This document shows, piece by piece, positions 53,524 to 63,205 of a stretch of DNA of 64,000 nucleotides. Position 1 is the first letter of the stretch. Each line of letters begins with the position of its first letter. The position numbers and the translations under genes were made by a program. Source of the DNA: Sneathiella aquimaris (lineage in GTDB: Bacteria; Pseudomonadota; Alphaproteobacteria; Sneathiellales; Sneathiellaceae); contig NZ_CP112881.1 in the NCBI RefSeq assembly GCF_026409565.1, positions 1,721,501 to 1,785,500 of the forward strand, in the 5' to 3' direction. The notes under the pieces are model-generated. The model had not been told where the DNA came from and ran no database searches. It worked only from the letters and a program-made list of their open reading frames with translations.

Positions 53524-54140
53524 CTATTTTCTCCTGCCACAGGGAACTGTGTTGTCGAGTCGTTGAAAATGAAAGTATCTGCAAAAAATTAAATTTAATT
53601 TACGAATTGGAAAGTAATCGAGTAAAACTCACAGTATATTTAAATAAAATTTTATCCATTTTACGATGAACACGCTAAGTTCGGGGCCAACTGTATATCG
53701 GTCCTGATCTTATTGTCGCTGATGTGCCGGTTAGTCTTTATTTTTAGTATACTGGTACTTGAAAACTGGCCGCAACAAAACATTTGTATTTTCAAGTGCC
53801 CGTTGAAACAGGCAGCAAAAGATGTCTGAAACTCGCGTTCGATCTGTTCGTCGGATGTTAGCAACTGCTGTGTCTGGCCCTACGCTTCAAAAACTGGCTT
53901 TTTAAAATTTAAAATATGAAAAACTGTCAGGCACCCCAGGACGGAGGGTTAGGTCAAATCGTTGAGGCGACACCAACTTCTGATCGTAACCCGCGTAGAA
54001 AAAAAACGTACATCCCTTTGGTTGTTCTATCACGCCAGTGTGCCGCGCTACCGGCCGTTCAATTTCAAGAGAGTGCGCTTCGATCGTCCCGTCGAACAAA
54101 GCGCACTCTCTTTGGTTTCTTGCAAAAGACAGGTGCCGCC
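53524..54140. other. 617-base region with no convincing gene between parA and the enoyl-CoA hydratase
   Basis: The left part (53570-53660) is AT-rich and should contain the parA promoter. The right part holds a large inverted repeat at 54068-54111. Open frames in it (for example one at 53916-54296) overlap the hydratase or lack a ribosome binding site and protein-like composition. Partition systems often have centromere repeats beside parA, but I find no clear tandem repeats here. Confidence 0.5.
54068..54111. repeat. Perfect 13-bp inverted repeat (hairpin)
   Basis: AGAGAGTGCGCTT (54068-54080) and AAGCGCACTCTCT (54099-54111) pair over 13 bases, with TTCGA/TCGAA further inside. It lies 29 bases after the enoyl-CoA hydratase stop. 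No long T-run follows on the minus strand; on the plus strand TTTGGTTTC follows. It is probably a terminator of the hydratase transcript. Confidence 0.6.
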
Positions 54141-54908
54141 TTAGTTGAATTTCTTGAAGTCAGGGGCCCTTTTTTCCATGAAGGCTTGCATTGCTTCGCG
54201 GGCTTCTGCAGATGTCAGGCGGGTACTGAATATCTCAAGCTCTGCATACATGTGTTTCATAACGGATTCGCTGTCATTTTTCAGAAGGGCTTTTGACAGG
54301 CGAAGGGCTTCCGGTGCTTTTGCTGCGAGCGCCTTGGCTGTATTCAGCGCGACGGTTTCTAATTGGCCTGCTGGAACAACCTCATTCACGATGCCATAGG
54401 CATGCGCTTTTTCCGCATTAAACTTGTCCCCGAGCAGAAGCAGTTCAGAGGCGCGCTGATGACCCATAATTTTTGGCAAGAGAAGACTGGATGCGGCTTC
54501 CGGTACAAGGGCCAGATTAACAAATGGAAGAGAAAAAACGGCGTCTTCTGACGCATATACCAGATCACAGTGCAGCAGCATTGTGGTTCCAACCCCAACT
54601 GCGATGCCATTCACGGCACCGATCAATGGTTTGCGGATGCTGACGAGGGCTTTCAGGAAACGCTCTACCGGCTTTTCTTCTTCCTGCGTGGCATTTTGTA
54701 GAAAGTCCATCAGGTCATTTCCGCTTGTGAAGCTGTCTGCGGTACCGGTAATGATGGTAACACGTATGTCAGGGTTATCCTCTGCCGCCAGAAGACTGTC
54801 TGCCAGAACGGCGTACATTTCCTGGGTTAGTGCATTTTTCTTGTCGGTCCGGTCGATTTTCAGGGTTTGAATGCCGTCACTCACGGACACCTTAACAAAA
54901 TCACTCAT
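54141..54908 (-). CDS. Enoyl-CoA hydratase/isomerase family protein
   Basis: Crotonase-fold enzyme of 255 residues. The oxyanion-hole regions TADSFTSGNDLMDF and AVNGIAVGVGTTMLLHCDL are present. The first catalytic glutamate position (usually in PEI-x-LGL) is Val in PFVNLALVPEAASS, while the second is kept as in the PEA of isomerase-like members. A 2-enoyl-CoA isomerase or hydratase-like role is therefore open. It is minus-strand; the TauE/SafE gene begins on the other strand. Confidence 0.9.
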   Translation of the reverse strand: MSDFVKVSVSDGIQTLKIDRTDKKNALTQEMYAVLADSLLAAEDNPDIRVTIITGTADSFTSGNDLMDFLQNATQEEEKPVERFLKALVSIRKPLIGAVNGIAVGVGTTMLLHCDLVYASEDAVFSLPFVNLALVPEAASSLLLPKIMGHQRASELLLLGDKFNAEKAHAYGIVNEVVPAGQLETVALNTAKALAAKAPEALRLSKALLKNDSESVMKHMYAELEIFSTRLTSAEAREAMQAFMEKRAPDFKKFN

Positions 54909-55078
54909 TTTTTTACCTTATTGTTTTGGGCTGGTATAAAGAGACATTAACGGATATTTTCCATCAGGTCAGCTATGACGTAAGGGAAGGGAGTGCATTT
55001 TTTGTACCCACCCTTGCCGAACAGTTTGAAATCGCGACTTTTTATTTCCACTCCTTCTCTGCCCAGGCAGGTTTCCCC

Positions 55079-55828
55079 ATGCAAGATGCTTTGTTGATTA
55101 TTAGTTGTATTTTCCTGCTCGCAGGGACAATTAAAGGCTTGGTTGGTATAGGCTTGCCTACGGCTGCCATTTCTCTGACTACGCAGCTTGATGTGGTCAG
55201 TGAGCCGCAATTGGCGGTTGCTCTGGTGATCTTTCCAATGATGATTTCAAATGCCTGGCAGGTTTACCGAGGGGGCAATATTGTAAAAACTGCCCGCCAA
55301 TACTGGCCATTTTTGGTCATAATGCTCATCATGATTTACGTGTTCGCGCATGTGAGTGCGTCCATCCCTGCAGAGAGTTTTCTGATAATCCTTGGCTGTG
55401 TAATTGTTCTTTTTGCCCTCACCAGCCTTTTTGTGAAGCCTGTTTATCTTTCCGATAAATATGATCGGCCTGTCCAGATTGCCGCCGGCGGAATATCCGG
55501 CATTATGGGGGGGCTTACGGGGATCTGGTCTCCGCCCATGGTTATTTACTTTTTATCGCGCCGCGTGGAAAAAGATGATTTCGTCAGAGCGACTGGTTTT
55601 CTGATATTCTTTGGAAGTATTCCTTTGTTTTTTGGCTATTGGCAAAGTGAGATCATGACAGAAGCCGTGGCCATATCCTCTTTATTGCTCACCGTACCGG
55701 TTATCGCGGGCTTTACCATCGGGGAGTTCATTCGCCGTAAAATGGATGGCGGCCGCTTTCAGAAAGTGCTGTTGATCATTTTTCTGTTGATGGGGCTCAA
55801 CCTAATTCGCAAAGCGATCGGGTTCTAA
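55079..55828 (+). CDS. TauE/SafE-family sulfite exporter-like permease
   Basis: Membrane permease of about 8 helices. I start at ATG 55079 (MQDALLIISCIFLLAGTIKG), which gives the usual 249 residues and removes a non-family N-terminal stretch; AGG lies 7 bases before it. The GTIKGLVGIGLP motif at the N-terminus and GIMGGLTGIWSPPMVIYFLS in the second half are the duplicated family signatures. Substrate class (sulfite, sulfonate, organic anion) is not evident. It ends 7 bases before the convergent NAD kinase stop. Confidence 0.88.
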   Translation: MQDALLIISCIFLLAGTIKGLVGIGLPTAAISLTTQLDVVSEPQLAVALVIFPMMISNAWQVYRGGNIVKTARQYWPFLVIMLIMIYVFAHVSASIPAESFLIILGCVIVLFALTSLFVKPVYLSDKYDRPVQIAAGGISGIMGGLTGIWSPPMVIYFLSRRVEKDDFVRATGFLIFFGSIPLFFGYWQSEIMTEAVAISSLLLTVPVIAGFTIGEFIRRKMDGGRFQKVLLIIFLLMGLNLIRKAIGF

Positions 55829-55834
55829 CCTTTT

Positions 55835-56602
55835 TTAATACTGGAACTGCTCGTCCAGAATACGCATTTCAAGGTTATGCTCTTCATCAAACAGCAGTTT
55901 GATGCAGATATTCGGTTCTTCCTGGACGGTAACCGTCGCAACATCCCGAACTTCAACGGCATCTGCCACGGCGCTGACCGGCCTTTTCTTAGATTCGATG
56001 ATCCTGAATTTGATCTGGGCTTCGCGGGGAAGAATGGCTCCACGCCAGCGTCTTGGTCGAAAGGCACTAATGGGAGTGAGGGCAAGGGCGCCCGCATTGA
56101 CCGGTAAAATAGGACCGTGTGCTGATAGATTATAGGCTGTGCTGCCCGCTGGCGTTGCCACAAGGACACCGTCACAGGTCAGTTCTTCAACTTTTACTTT
56201 CCCATCAATTGAAATCTCGATCTTTGCTGTCTGCCGGCTTTCACGCAGCAAGGATACTTCATTGATTGCCAGGGCTTCGGTTACTCGTCCATGCATATCC
56301 GTTGCGGCCATTTTTAACGGATGGAGTTTCGTAATGACACCGGCCTGCAGGCGCTCAAACAGGTTTTCTTCTTGATAGTCGTTCAGCAAAAAGCCGACGG
56401 TCCCTTTGTTCATTCCATATATGGGAAGACCGGACGCCATATAACGATGCATGCTTTCCAGCATAAATCCGTCACCCCCTAAGGCGACGATGACATCCGC
56501 CTGAGAAATTGAATATTGACCATATTGATGGATAAGCCGCTTGTGGGCGGATTGCGCGTTTTCAGTATCGCTTGCCGTGAAGTGTATTTTCCATGATGTC
56601 AT
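55835..56602 (-). CDS. nadK: NAD kinase
   Basis: Phosphorylates NAD to NADP. I start at Met18 of the open frame ([18 protein letters not shown]), giving 255 residues, the usual length of the short alphaproteobacterial form. The GGDG motif is [14 protein letters not shown], the NE/D motif is in [13 protein letters not shown], and the third is [20 protein letters not shown]. It begins 34 bases after the moaA stop, probably cotranscribed with it. Confidence 0.95.
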   Translation of the reverse strand: MTSWKIHFTASDTENAQSAHKRLIHQYGQYSISQADVIVALGGDGFMLESMHRYMASGLPIYGMNKGTVGFLLNDYQEENLFERLQAGVITKLHPLKMAATDMHGRVTEALAINEVSLLRESRQTAKIEISIDGKVKVEELTCDGVLVATPAGSTAYNLSAHGPILPVNAGALALTPISAFRPRRWRGAILPREAQIKFRIIESKKRPVSAVADAVEVRDVATVTVQEEPNICIKLLFDEEHNLEMRILDEQFQY

Positions 56603-56636
56603 ATTATTTTTAAATCTCTTTGGATGGCAAACGGCG

Positions 56637-57629
56637 TTATCCGCCGGTGACACTCATGTGGCGGGAAACCGCAGGCTTATGATCAGACGTCCGGTCAATT
56701 ACGAAGTCATGGCCTTTGGGTTTCCGTCCAATGGCTTCATCAATCGCCGCATCCAACTTGGATAACCCATTTTCAGACCGGATAACCTGTTTCAGATCCG
56801 CGCTGTCCTCCTGCCCAAGGCACATATAAAGCATTCCCGTGCAGGTCAGGCGCACCCGATTGCAACTTTCACAGAAATTGTGGGTTAGGGGAGTTATAAA
56901 ACCGATACGGTTCCCGGTTTCGCCGACCGACACGTAGTCCGATGGCCCACCTGTTTTATAATCGCTTTCTGTCAGGGTCCAGTTTTGTGAAATCCGTTCT
57001 TTAAGTTCTGATAATGGTAAAAACCGGTCAGAGCGCAGCTCATCAATGGCCCCCATGGGCATGGTTTCAATAAAGGTGATATCCATATCCCGGCTACCAG
57101 CCCATCGGATCAGGTCGTCCGTTTCATGGTCATTAAATCCGCGAACAGCAACAGTATTGATCTTGATTTTCAAGCCCGCATCCTGTGCGGCATCCAGGCC
57201 TTGCATCACTTTGTCCAGGTTGCCCCAACGGGTAATATCCTGAAACCGATCCGCATCCAGTGTGTCCAGTGATACATTTAATCGGCGCACCCCTGCGGCA
57301 TAGAGGTCTTTTGAATATTTGGAAAGCTGGCTGCCATTTGTCGTCAGGGTCAGTTCATCAAGTTCCCCGCTATCCAGATAGCGACCCAGATTCTGAACCA
57401 GCTCCATGATGCCTTTTCGAACCAGTGGCTCCCCCCCTGTCAGGCGAACTTTTCGCACGCCTTTTCGAATGAAGGAAGCGGTTACCAGCTCCAATTCTTC
57501 CAGGCTGAGGACATCTTTTTTGGGCAAAAAAGTCATGTTTTCAGCCATGCAGTATTTGCATCGGAAATCACATCTATCCGTCACGGATACACGCAGATAG
57601 GTTACGGCTCTACCAAAAGGATCAATCAC
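56637..57629 (-). CDS. moaA: GTP 3',8-cyclase (molybdenum cofactor synthesis)
   Basis: Radical-SAM enzyme making the pterin precursor of molybdenum cofactor. The SAM cluster motif [12 protein letters not shown] (C-x3-C-x2-C) is near residues 17-28, and the second cluster is in [18 protein letters not shown] with a following cysteine. The essential C-terminal GG is present (SVTGG). It also includes [13 protein letters not shown]. Length 330 is normal. No other moa gene is in the window. Confidence 0.97.
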   Translation of the reverse strand: MIDPFGRAVTYLRVSVTDRCDFRCKYCMAENMTFLPKKDVLSLEELELVTASFIRKGVRKVRLTGGEPLVRKGIMELVQNLGRYLDSGELDELTLTTNGSQLSKYSKDLYAAGVRRLNVSLDTLDADRFQDITRWGNLDKVMQGLDAAQDAGLKIKINTVAVRGFNDHETDDLIRWAGSRDMDITFIETMPMGAIDELRSDRFLPLSELKERISQNWTLTESDYKTGGPSDYVSVGETGNRIGFITPLTHNFCESCNRVRLTCTGMLYMCLGQEDSADLKQVIRSENGLSKLDAAIDEAIGRKPKGHDFVIDRTSDHKPAVSRHMSVTGG

Positions 57630-57728
57630 AGCATTCGTCCACTAATCTGTGCCGCGAGGGCGGTACAATTCAACATGCTAACAGAGTATATCTTAATTCT
57701 GCTTTTGCAAGTGGCAGACACGAATGTG

Positions 57729-58847
57729 TTACGAGCTCGTTTGAGAATATTTTATGAGACCGTTGATAAAGTCTTTGTTTTTCAATGCCCGTTTTGCGGC
57801 ATCAAGCTTAAGGAGGCTGTAAAATCCGACAGCCTGCTCTTTCTGTTCGGCGGAGAATTCATTGCCAGAGTGAAGCGCTGTATTCGTCAGATCAAAAATG
57901 GTGGAAAATACAATAGGATCGAGTCCTAGAACCCGGCAGGCAACTGCCAGAAGTTGAGGGTCATCGGCGTAGAGTATTTTTTGGACGTCTTTTCTTGGGA
58001 CATCAAGCAATTTGGCAAAGGAAAGTTCAAACAGATCGATTTCACCCTGCCTTAGTGATTTCAGTAGAAATCCATTTGAAAGCTCACCTGCGCTGAAAAG
58101 CTTGTCGACCAGCATAGAGGAGGGGTCGCTATCGCTTGTAATGTCTTTGACGCTCTGTGCCTGATCATCCGCAGAAACAACCAAAAGATCCGGGCTGATG
58201 TCGAAATTGGAGACAATATATTCCCGCAAGGCAATCGACACCCACTGATACATTTTTTGTGCAATTTTTTCAGGTAAAAACGGTCGTTGAAGCAGAGGTT
58301 TTTGATATTCAAGAATTGTTTGTGATTGGATGCAAAACAACTCGAGTACGTCTTCTGGTATAGCTGCGGTTTTATTTTCGAGTAAGCAAAGGCACACGTC
58401 ATTATTGTTTGTGTCAGAGAGTGCGCGGGATACCGCCTCCCCGATATTGTTTCTGGCGGCGACTGCTAGCTGGTGTTGAACAGATCTCGTACGCACAACT
58501 TCGCAGAGGTCTTCTTCTTCCAATAAACCACAATCCTGTAGGATCGGTAAGGCAACGTCATATTCTTCATTTGCAAGAAAGATCACAAGATCAATCGGTA
58601 TGTCATTGTTTTTGCAAATATTTTTTGAGAAGGAGGCTCTAACTGAACGTTCGACATCAGAGGTGATGCGACACATAATGTCAGCCATCAATTCTTTTTC
58701 AGCGCGAGAAAATCCCTCTTCCTCACATAGAAAGTTTCCTATCTTTTCATAGAGAAACTTACGTTGTGTTGGGGACTTATCTTCGGCCAGCTCAACCAAA
58801 TTCAGTATTTGATTAATATTTTGCTGTCCATCAGAACTCACATGCAC
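57729..58847 (-). CDS. DUF2336 protein (first of two paralogues)
   Basis: Alpha-helical repeat protein of the alphaproteobacterial DUF2336 family (372 residues); function unknown. Typical stretches are VERSVRASFSKN, LVIFLANEEYDVALPILQDC and the C-terminal SFAKLLDVPRKDVQKILY, with LLAVACRVLGLDPIVFSTIF. The frame begins at GTG 58847; GTG 58841 two codons in would be better spaced from AAAGG. It lies downstream of the PAS kinase, on the same strand. Confidence 0.85.
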   Translation of the reverse strand: MHVSSDGQQNINQILNLVELAEDKSPTQRKFLYEKIGNFLCEEEGFSRAEKELMADIMCRITSDVERSVRASFSKNICKNNDIPIDLVIFLANEEYDVALPILQDCGLLEEEDLCEVVRTRSVQHQLAVAARNNIGEAVSRALSDTNNNDVCLCLLENKTAAIPEDVLELFCIQSQTILEYQKPLLQRPFLPEKIAQKMYQWVSIALREYIVSNFDISPDLLVVSADDQAQSVKDITSDSDPSSMLVDKLFSAGELSNGFLLKSLRQGEIDLFELSFAKLLDVPRKDVQKILYADDPQLLAVACRVLGLDPIVFSTIFDLTNTALHSGNEFSAEQKEQAVGFYSLLKLDAAKRALKNKDFINGLIKYSQTSS

Positions 58848-58947
58848 CTACCTTTAGAAATAAGACTAGGTAACAATATTGTTCGCTGAACGTTAAAAAA
58901 AAATAAATTTATGGTAGAACTGGAAAAATAGTTGATTAAGGGGCCAA

Positions 58948-60561
58948 TTATAACATTAAGGGTAGGGCTATTGTAAAACGGCTCCCGTTACCGGGCTCAC
59001 TTTCGACTGAAATGTTACCCCCCATAAGGCGGGCAAGCTTTAACGAAAGTGTTAATCCCAGGCCTACGCCATCCTCGCCGCGGCTGTAGATACCGTTATG
59101 GGCCTGCTGAAAGGCTTCAAATATTTTTTCTTGTTCGGATTTATCAATACCGGGTCCGGTATCCCAGATTGTTACCAGCAGGGCATCGTCCTGAATGACA
59201 GTATCGATACCGATGGTCCCGTTTTCAGGGGTAAATTTTACAGCATTTCCGAGAATATTGACGATAATTTGTAAGCATCTTGTTGGATCGACCTTCAAAT
59301 CGAAGTCTTGATCAATATGCGTCTGAGAAATATCAATATTTTTGTCGGACGCGTGTTTTTGAACGAGAATCACAGCATCTTCTGTCAACGTCTTTAAGGA
59401 GGTTTTGACTATCTCCACGGAAATCTTGTCGCTTTCGATGCGCGCAATATCCAGTATATCTTCGATCAGGCTAAGAAGGTGCCGGCCGGAATTCAGGATG
59501 TCGCCGACATATTCCTGATATTTTTTGTTAATCGGGCCAAAGGTTTCCATGCCCATTACTTCGGCAAAACCAATAATGGCATTGAGCGGCGTGCGAAGTT
59601 CATGGCTCATGGTCGCAAGGAACTCATCCTTGGCCCGCGCCGCGGCCACCGCTTTTTTGGCGGTCATTTCAAGCTGAAGATTTTTTCTCGTAATTTCTGT
59701 GACGGCTTTTTCAAGATCGGCACGGGAAGACGTTGCTTCGTCTTCAGCGGCCAGCCTTGCTGTAATATCGTCACTGGTACCGCGATATCCTGTGAAGCGT
59801 CCTTTTTCGTTAAAGACCGGGACACCACTGATGTTAAACACTTTTCTTTCGCCGTCCGTTCCAATGATTTGCATAGGGACAGAGCGGAAAGGGATATGTT
59901 TGTTGATGGCGGTTTCGGCTTTGCTGGGCATCCCTTCAGAGGAGGAAAAACTTCCCAGTTCGGACAAAAGTTTGCCTTTGAGAAGAAGAGGGGGCAGCCC
60001 CACAGCCTGAACCACGCGGTCAGACACATATTTTAAATGTCCTTCTGCATCGGTCTCCCAAATCCAGTCAGAGGCAGCGCGCGTGATATCAAGAAACCGT
60101 CGTTTTTCAAGCCTTAGCTTGGTTTCAGCATTTACCTGACGCGTAGAATTGATAAAGGTTCCGCAAATGGCGATGAAGGCATCCTGTTTGTCAAAAACAG
60201 GAAAGTGACGCGATAAAAAGTATTCTGTTCCTTGAGGGGTATCCAAAGACACCTGTTTGGTTTCGGCTTCGCGGGTTTTGTTAATACGTTGGATGATCTG
60301 CAGATGATCCGGGCTTAAGGCGGAAAAAATCCGGTCAGTTGCCCGCTCCGTCGCGACAGGGCTGAATAGGGAAGAATAACCGGAGTTCACATACAAAATT
60401 GTACCGTCAGGCCTCGCCATATACATGGGTTGGGCTTGTTCGAAAATGCTATCAAAGAAATCCCGGCTTACAATATCCTGTAGCCCGGATGTCGCTTTAT
60501 TGTCCTTTCGTTCATTTCTTGAACGAAGCGAGACAACACTCCCCTTTGACGTCTCTGTCAT
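58948..60561 (-). CDS. PAS-domain sensor histidine kinase
   Basis: Soluble sensor kinase; start placed at ATG 60561 (MTETSKGSVVSLRSRNERKD), with GGGGGA just upstream, 537 residues. Order: PAS 1 near 30-150, PAS 2 near 160-280 (RAASDWIWETDAEGHLKYVS), a short coiled coil, HisKA with FLATMSHELRTPLNAIIGFA (His320), and ATPase with NILGNAVKFTPENG, WDTGPGI and GVGLGLTLSLKL. No receiver domain. It is bracketed by two DUF2336 genes on the same strand. Confidence 0.93.
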   Translation of the reverse strand: MTETSKGSVVSLRSRNERKDNKATSGLQDIVSRDFFDSIFEQAQPMYMARPDGTILYVNSGYSSLFSPVATERATDRIFSALSPDHLQIIQRINKTREAETKQVSLDTPQGTEYFLSRHFPVFDKQDAFIAICGTFINSTRQVNAETKLRLEKRRFLDITRAASDWIWETDAEGHLKYVSDRVVQAVGLPPLLLKGKLLSELGSFSSSEGMPSKAETAINKHIPFRSVPMQIIGTDGERKVFNISGVPVFNEKGRFTGYRGTSDDITARLAAEDEATSSRADLEKAVTEITRKNLQLEMTAKKAVAAARAKDEFLATMSHELRTPLNAIIGFAEVMGMETFGPINKKYQEYVGDILNSGRHLLSLIEDILDIARIESDKISVEIVKTSLKTLTEDAVILVQKHASDKNIDISQTHIDQDFDLKVDPTRCLQIIVNILGNAVKFTPENGTIGIDTVIQDDALLVTIWDTGPGIDKSEQEKIFEAFQQAHNGIYSRGEDGVGLGLTLSLKLARLMGGNISVESEPGNGSRFTIALPLML

Positions 60562-60612
60562 TCTTTCCCCCAATATGCGTTTCGCACATTGTTTTTACAT
60601 ATCCCTGACGGG

Positions 60613-61770
60613 TTACAAATAGACGCGCTGTGTATCAAGTTTGTGATTAATTTGATCAACAGCATCTGAATACCCCGTATCGAGCCTCCAGTGCGCTAAA
60701 ACCTGCTCTGCTTTTTCGGTTTTGAGCCTGTCATAAAAATTCATGACAGTTTCAACCTCAGCAGGGCTTGTTGGTACTTGGTTGCCATTTTCCATTCCGC
60801 CCCGACGGGTCAGTAGAAAAACAGCAGAAAAACTATTTCTATCAAAATCGAGCGCTTTACATGTTACGGCCATTCCTTCGGCATTCTTATCAAAAAGGAA
60901 GCGGCTCAATGTCTGGGTGCTCAACCCGGATTTTAACGATAGACCGGCAATAAACAGGCGGATCTGTTTGCTTTGAAGGCTTTGAACAAGGAACATTTCT
61001 GATAATTCATTGCGAGAGGCAAGCTGGGCCACCAGTTTGTCGGCGTGAGTTTCGCCAAATTCAGCAATAGATGGCTCTTCCTGAAATTCTCGGGTAGCCG
61101 ATGAAATATGCTGATCCAGAGCAAACTGGTCGATTTCAAAATTCTCGATGATATGGCGGCGAAGCGCGGCGGACACCCACCAGAACATTTGATGTGCCAA
61201 AGCCGATGGCAAATCATGACGCGCCAGCAAAGGTTCCTGAAAACGGTCAAGCCGTTTTGATTCCTCAACCAGATAAGCCATAGCTTCTTTGGAAACTTCC
61301 GCATCCGAATTGCGGATCAGGCTTTCGATAACATCTTCATCGCCAAATTCGATTAACTGGTCACTGACCGCTTCAGACAGGCCCTCGCGGTTGGAAATAA
61401 CAAGCAGATGCTCTTTGCTTCGTGATTCAACCAGTTCCATTAAGTCGGGCTCCAGCAAAACACGGCTCTTAAGCAGTATCGGGCGAGCGACTTCTATTGC
61501 ATCATTGGCTAATAATTTTATAAGTTCGGCAGGGGCTTTACCACTGACAGCAAGCTTTTCGGCCAACGACCGACGGACGTTAAGCTCAATATCCTGAATA
61601 AGCTTGCTCAAAATGTCGGAAATATGGGCGCGTTCCTGTTCGCTTAACCGTTCCTCTTCTGCAAGGAATAGATTTGTCATATTGTCAAACAGGCGCTGCC
61701 GTGCGGATATACTACCGTCACGCGAAAGGACCATCAATTGGTCAAGCTCAGCTTCTTTACTTTCGGCCAT
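60613..61770 (-). CDS. DUF2336 protein (second of two paralogues)
   Basis: A 385-residue DUF2336 protein; start at ATG 61770 (MAESKEAELDQLMVLSRDGS), with AGGTAAG upstream. It resembles the other copy in order and motifs: VRRSLAEKLAVSGKAPAELI, LLANDAIEVARPILLKSRVL, and SGLSTQTLSRFLFDKNAEGM with AVTCKALDFDRNSFSAVFLL. The conserved spacing of aligned segments shows gene duplication. It is first of the three co-oriented genes DUF2336-kinase-DUF2336. Confidence 0.88.
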   Translation of the reverse strand: MAESKEAELDQLMVLSRDGSISARQRLFDNMTNLFLAEEERLSEQERAHISDILSKLIQDIELNVRRSLAEKLAVSGKAPAELIKLLANDAIEVARPILLKSRVLLEPDLMELVESRSKEHLLVISNREGLSEAVSDQLIEFGDEDVIESLIRNSDAEVSKEAMAYLVEESKRLDRFQEPLLARHDLPSALAHQMFWWVSAALRRHIIENFEIDQFALDQHISSATREFQEEPSIAEFGETHADKLVAQLASRNELSEMFLVQSLQSKQIRLFIAGLSLKSGLSTQTLSRFLFDKNAEGMAVTCKALDFDRNSFSAVFLLTRRGGMENGNQVPTSPAEVETVMNFYDRLKTEKAEQVLAHWRLDTGYSDAVDQINHKLDTQRVYL

Positions 61771-62336
61771 TACGTACTTACCTGTTCTAAATGTACTCTT
61801 CGCCAAAACTCGCAAATCGAATCAGGACGAATCATACGTGTTAAGAAAACAATTGAGACGTTAAAAGCTTATAGACTCACACTTTTCTTACAGAATCACT
61901 TTCTCCATTTAGATGGGTCGAACGCAATAGTATTATGCCATTTGGTAAATTTCTTGTGAACTTTTGGCTAAAATGTCACAGTTTTCTTAAAATTATTTAA
62001 ATCTTTAAGTTGAGTCATTGTTTTATTTTTACGCCTTAAGGCCGATAGGCATACAGCGTCTGGTGGGTTGCCTGCCTTGAAGCTACTAAATGTTCATAAT
62101 GTTAGTATATTCAGTAACTTAGAATATAAAATTCGCCATAAAAAAAACAAAATTTATGGCGAAATAGGGTCCACTGGTCAAAGAACCGTATGTTTTCAAG
62201 AGGATCAGCGCTCAAAAGGCCACAGACTATTTTTCTGTTTTTTACAATTCCTTAAGTTTGTTTGGGCAAATTGACGGGCTTGAATACAAAAAATTCCAAT
62301 TGGTATAGGTGGTCATTGCCACCAAGAGGGGATCTA
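61771..62336. other. 566-base intergenic region between DUF2336 and the MarR/LdtR-like gene
   Basis: This divergent region should carry the promoters of both flanking genes. It is AT-rich; it holds a perfect inverted repeat at 62132-62163 and a small GGTGG/CCACC hairpin (62308-62323) just before the regulator start. I see no gene in it. Confidence 0.5.
62132..62163. repeat. Perfect 11-bp inverted repeat with A-rich loop
   Basis: TTCGCCATAAA (62132-62142) and TTTATGGCGAA (62153-62163) are perfect complementary arms with a 10-base A-rich loop. It sits 174 bases upstream of the MarR/LdtR-like start. It could be an operator for a homodimeric regulator or a terminator of an unseen short RNA. Confidence 0.65.
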
Positions 62337-62786
62337 GTGACTGAAGATTATCGTGAATTGACCAGGCTGATCGAACGTTTGCATCGTCGTTTTCTCGATT
62401 TGCTCCGTACAGAGCTAAGCTTGATGGAGATCAGCGATATTAATGCAGTGCAGGCATTATTATTGTCGAATATCGGTGACGAGGAAATCAACGTCAGTGA
62501 GTTAATGTCCCGCGGGTATTATCAAGGATCGAACGCTTCGTATAATCTTAAAAAACTGGTCGAGACCGGTTATCTGATTAAAGAGAAATCAGAGCGGGAT
62601 GGTCGCGCAGCGATGATCCGCCTATCTGATAAAGGGTTGGCACTTGTTGATCGGATTAGCCAGTCAGAAGAAAAACAGGCTGAAATGATGATGCGATCTG
62701 ATCCTGCGCCGGATCTTGAGAATACACGCAAAGCGTTGCGCCAGATTGAAAGAATATGGACGGATCATATTTTATACCGCGCTTGA
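62337..62786 (+). CDS. MarR-family winged-helix regulator, LdtR-like
   Basis: I start at GTG 62337 (MTEDYRELTRLIERLHRRFL), with AGAGGGG upstream, giving 149 residues. The winged helix has MEISDINAVQALLLSNIGDE, then SRGYYQGSNASYNLKKLVET, a pattern I know from LdtR of Liberibacter and Sinorhizobium, which controls L,D-transpeptidase, stress and motility genes. The longer frame at 62262 lacks this family N-terminus. It precedes flaG, in line with a motility link. Confidence 0.85.
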   Translation: MTEDYRELTRLIERLHRRFLDLLRTELSLMEISDINAVQALLLSNIGDEEINVSELMSRGYYQGSNASYNLKKLVETGYLIKEKSERDGRAAMIRLSDKGLALVDRISQSEEKQAEMMMRSDPAPDLENTRKALRQIERIWTDHILYRA

Positions 62787-62877
62787 TTTTTTTACATTAC
62801 GGTTTTGTTGGCCTGAGCGCCGAGTAGGAACAATTTGCCGACCTTTGAGGGGAGAGGTAGGCATTTTTTTCCGGTTA

Positions 62878-62890
62878 GGCATTATTTGCC
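62878..62890. promoter_or_regulatory. Enhancer-like dyad GGCATTATTTGCC
   Basis: GGCA-N5-TGCC is a perfect dyad, flanked by CCGG on both sides (62871-62874 and 62889-62892), about 80 bases upstream of the sigma-54-type promoter. Position and sequence resemble FlbD/ftr-type sites of flagellar genes in Alphaproteobacteria. This is a comparison from memory. Confidence 0.45.
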
Positions 62891-62955
62891 GGGTGCTTGA
62901 GCGTTTGTTTTTTGGTTAATCGGCTTAAAACCAACATTTTTGAATGAGATATTGT

Positions 62956-62970
62956 TGGCATCAAAATTGC
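62956..62970 (+). promoter_or_regulatory. Sigma-54-type promoter
   Basis: TTGGCATCAAAATTGC has GG (62957-62958) and GC (62969-62970) separated by 10 bases, the exact -24/-12 geometry, with TTGGCA and TTGC cores. It points toward flaG, whose start is about 285 bases downstream. Confidence 0.7.
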
Positions 62971-63190
62971 GTGTTTGAAATACGGGTAAGAATGCCCGAT
63001 TGGAAATTGCCGGAACAGGGAATAAAATTTTCCTGATTTCAGGATCCTATTGGTTTCCATGTGAGCATTCTTCTCAGGCAGTAATTGTAGTGGAAGTAAT
63101 GCTATTTGCTGGTAATTCAGCCATTCGAGCGCATTTCATCCCCCATTCTGGTTGCTGTTCCCCTTCGTTTTACGATAAAGAACGAAGACT

Positions 63191-63205
63191 TTAACGACTT
63201 GGTAA
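63191..63205 (+). promoter_or_regulatory. CtrA-like box upstream of flaG
   Basis: TTAA-N7-GTAA (one mismatch to TTAA-N7-TTAA) lies 52 bases before the flaG start. CtrA governs flagellar genes in many Alphaproteobacteria. The match is modest and may be chance. Confidence 0.35.

Noticed and set aside
53902-54099. Minus-strand frame of 65 codons in the gap between parA and the hydratase
   Set aside because: No ribosome binding site, overlaps the large inverted repeat, and the composition is not convincing for a protein.
63000-63194. Short plus-strand frame downstream of the sigma-54-type promoter
   Set aside because: No Shine-Dalgarno and no protein-like pattern; it is more likely leader sequence of flaG.
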